Of a stretch of DNA of 7,838 nucleotides, positions 6,554 to 7,838 are shown one piece after another (position 1 is the stretch's first letter; each line of letters begins with the position of its first letter). A program made the translations under genes and the position numbers. Location of the stretch: contig VFKJ01000763.1 of assembly GCA_009885595.1 (NCBI GenBank), positions 1 to 7,838 on the forward strand, read 5' to 3'. The stretch comes from Myxococcales bacterium (GTDB lineage: Bacteria; Myxococcota; Myxococcia; Myxococcales; Myxococcaceae). The notes below the pieces were generated by a model, which had not been told where the DNA came from, did no database searches, and was given only the letters and a program-made list of their open reading frames with translations.

Positions 6554-7374
6554 GCTTCTATACGGTTGGAATCGACGCCGGGAACTCGTCGGTGAAGGTC
6601 GCGCTGCTGAAGTTCGACGGCGACGACACCAAGCCCGAGTTGATCGACACCGAGCTGGCGAAGCTGCGCAAGCGCGACCCCAAGAAGGTGATCGAAGGCA
6701 CCTACGAGCGCGTGCTGGCGCGGCAGAAGCTCGAGCCCGCGCAGATCGCCTACGTGGCCACCACCGGAGACGGCGAGCTGGTCGATTTTCGGCGCGGGCA
6801 TTTCTATTCGATGACCTCGCACGCTCGCGGGGCGCTGTTCATCGACCCCACCGTGCGCGCGGTGGTCGACGTGGGCGCGCTGCACGCCAAGGCGCTGATC
6901 ATGGACGAGCGCAGCAAGGTGCTCGCCTACCGGATGACCTCACAGTGCGCGTCGGGCTCGGGCCAGTTCATCGAGAACATCTCGCGCTACCTGGGCATCA
7001 CCATCGAAGACGTGGGCAAGCTCTCGCTGGAGTCGGATGAGCCGACCGCGGTGTCCGGCATCTGCGCGGTGCTGGCGGAGACCGACGTCATCAACATGGT
7101 CAGCCGCGGCATCGCCACGCGGAACATCTTGAAGGGCATTCACGTCGCGATGGCCAAGCGGCTGGTGAACCTGCTGCGGCTGGTGAAGGCGCAGGGGCGG
7201 ATCCTGGTGACGGGCGGACTGGGTCTCGACGTCGGGCTGGTCTCCGCGATTCGGGAGAACATGGTCGGCGGTCTGGCAACCGAGGTGATCAACCACGAGC
7301 TGTCTCCGATGGCGGGCGCCATCGGCTGCGGCATCTGGGGTGGTTACCGCCACGTTCGTCTGGCCAGGGCCTAA
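6550..7374 (+). CDS. bcrD: benzoyl-CoA reductase, delta subunit (BcrD/BadG type ATPase subunit)
   Basis: This 274-residue ASKHA ATPase subunit completes the BcrAD heterodimer. It shows GIDAGNSSVK (7-16; phosphate-1 motif), DVGALHAK (107-114), SQCASGSGQFIENISRYLG (131-149, with C133), SGICAVLAETDVI (169-181, with C172), the adenosine motif TGGLGLD (221-227) and AGAIGCGIWG (255-264). C133 aligns by motif with the BcrA cysteine region and is a likely ligand of the shared [4Fe-4S] cluster. Length is close to the about 280 residues of known BcrD proteins, without the large insertion of BcrA. The start is ATG 6550 with AGGAG at 6540-6544; ATGA overlaps the bcrA stop, indicating translational coupling for an equimolar complex. 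The presence of two different ATPase subunits argues for benzoyl-CoA reductase rather than a 2-hydroxyacyl-CoA dehydratase activator, which is a homodimer. Confidence 0.95.
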   Translation: MSFYTVGIDAGNSSVKVALLKFDGDDTKPELIDTELAKLRKRDPKKVIEGTYERVLARQKLEPAQIAYVATTGDGELVDFRRGHFYSMTSHARGALFIDPTVRAVVDVGALHAKALIMDERSKVLAYRMTSQCASGSGQFIENISRYLGITIEDVGKLSLESDEPTAVSGICAVLAETDVINMVSRGIATRNILKGIHVAMAKRLVNLLRLVKAQGRILVTGGLGLDVGLVSAIRENMVGGLATEVINHELSPMAGAIGCGIWGGYRHVRLARA

Positions 7375-7377
7375 GAC

Positions 7378-7838
7378 ATGAACGAGAAGGTGCTGGAGTC
7401 CACGACGGCGTTGGGAACCGTCACACGGAACATCGCGGCGATGCTGCTCGAGAGCGGCGCGCGCGAGGGGGCAGCACCCGCGGTCGGCCAGCGCGCCGCC
7501 GACGGTTCATTCCAGTACCTCGATTGGCGCACCCTGAACGAGCGCATCGGCTCGGTGGGCGTGTTCCTCGACGAGCAGGGCCTCGCGCGGCAGGAGCGGG
7601 TGGCGGTGTGGTGTGGCAACTCAGCCGAGCGCATGGTGGCTGAGCTGGGGGTGATGGCCGCGGGTCGCACCAGCGTGCCCATCTTCCCCGGCTACCCGCC
7701 GGACTTCGTCTCGCAGCTGATCGCCTTTGGCCGCGTGAGCGCGCTGGTGGTCGACACCGTCGCGCGGCTCAACTCGTTGCCCGCGGCCGTGCTGCCCAAG
7801 TGCATCGTGGTGCTCGGCCCCGAGAAGCAGGCGGGCAC
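7378..7838 (+). CDS. AMP-forming acyl-CoA synthetase/ligase, N-terminal part (3' truncated by window edge)
   Basis: An open frame starts at ATG 7378, three bases after the bcrD stop, with AGGG (7366-7369) upstream, and runs 153 codons to the window edge without a stop. The sequence has the N-terminal pattern of the ANL adenylating superfamily: FQYLDWRTLNERIGSVGVFL (45-64), GLARQERVAVWCGNSAERMVAELGVMAAG (68-96) and VPIFPGYPPDFVSQLI (100-115), followed by the A-L-V-V strand (122-125). The PIFPGYPP segment is closer to the long-chain acyl-CoA synthetase style (VPIYPT/S.P) than to the pattern I associate with benzoate-CoA ligases (VPV..NT.L). The P-loop-like motif and the acyl-binding pocket lie beyond the window. 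Position in the operon suggests activation of an aromatic, alicyclic or dicarboxylic acid, but the substrate is unknown. Confidence 0.85.
   Translation, partial: MNEKVLESTTALGTVTRNIAAMLLESGAREGAAPAVGQRAADGSFQYLDWRTLNERIGSVGVFLDEQGLARQERVAVWCGNSAERMVAELGVMAAGRTSVPIFPGYPPDFVSQLIAFGRVSALVVDTVARLNSLPAAVLPKCIVVLGPEKQAG

Noticed and set aside
2714..7374. Possible 2-hydroxyacyl-CoA dehydratase system instead of benzoyl-CoA reductase
   Set aside because: HgdB-like subunits also occur in dehydratases, but those use a single homodimeric activator. Here two distinct ATPase subunits in the order CBAD, and the oah and dch genes upstream, are specific to benzoyl-CoA reductase.
1..7838. CRISPR array, tRNA/rRNA, insertion sequence, phage or defence genes
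   Set aside because: The whole window is accounted for by nine contiguous metabolic and regulatory coding regions; no tandem spacer-repeat pattern, transposase motif or RNA gene was seen.

Overview
This 7.8 kb, GC-rich window is one tightly packed, single-strand (+) operon segment for anaerobic aromatic-ring degradation by the benzoyl-CoA pathway. It encodes the ATP-dependent (class I, Thauera/Rhodopseudomonas 'Bcr' type) benzoyl-CoA reductase. It also encodes the hydratase-dehydrogenase-hydrolase steps that take the dienoyl-CoA product to ring-opened 3-hydroxypimelyl-CoA.

Layout, left to right: the 3' end of had (6-hydroxycyclohex-1-ene-1-carbonyl-CoA dehydrogenase, 3-170); oah/bamA (6-oxocyclohex-1-ene-1-carbonyl-CoA hydrolase, 188-1267); dch (cyclohexa-1,5-diene-1-carbonyl-CoA hydratase, 1274-2041); a TetR-family regulator (2038-2721); bcrC (2714-3877), bcrB (3874-5157), bcrA (5159-6553) and bcrD (6550-7374); and the 5' part of an AMP-forming acyl-CoA ligase (7378 to the window end). 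Every junction is either an overlap (GTGA, ATGA or 8 nt) or a gap of 1 to 17 nt. There is no non-coding stretch that could hold an internal promoter or a terminator, so this looks like one polycistronic unit whose promoter lies to the left of the window and whose end lies to the right.

How it works together (established for the family): BcrA and BcrD form the ATP-hydrolysing, [4Fe-4S]-bridged activator module. It drives low-potential electrons from ferredoxin into the BcrB/BcrC module, which reduces benzoyl-CoA to cyclohexa-1,5-diene-1-carbonyl-CoA. Dch adds water, Had oxidises the 6-hydroxy group, and Oah hydrates and cleaves the ring. The distal ligase may make an acyl- or aroyl-CoA substrate, but its specificity cannot be read from the fragment. 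No ferredoxin, ferredoxin-reducing enzyme or transporter gene is in the window.

Organism: strong G/C preference at third codon positions, Shine-Dalgarno starts and the presence of oah indicate a high-GC proteobacterium-like anaerobe or facultative anaerobe. My best guess is a Myxococcota/Deltaproteobacteria-type lineage rather than a classical Thauera or Azoarcus, but this is a low-confidence impression.

The points most worth a second look are the TetR gene translationally coupled between the lower-pathway and reductase genes, an in-frame dispersed-repeat-like element forming the extended tail of BcrA, and a non-benzoate-ligase-like acyl-CoA ligase at the end of the operon. The core pathway itself is known biochemistry, not a new system.
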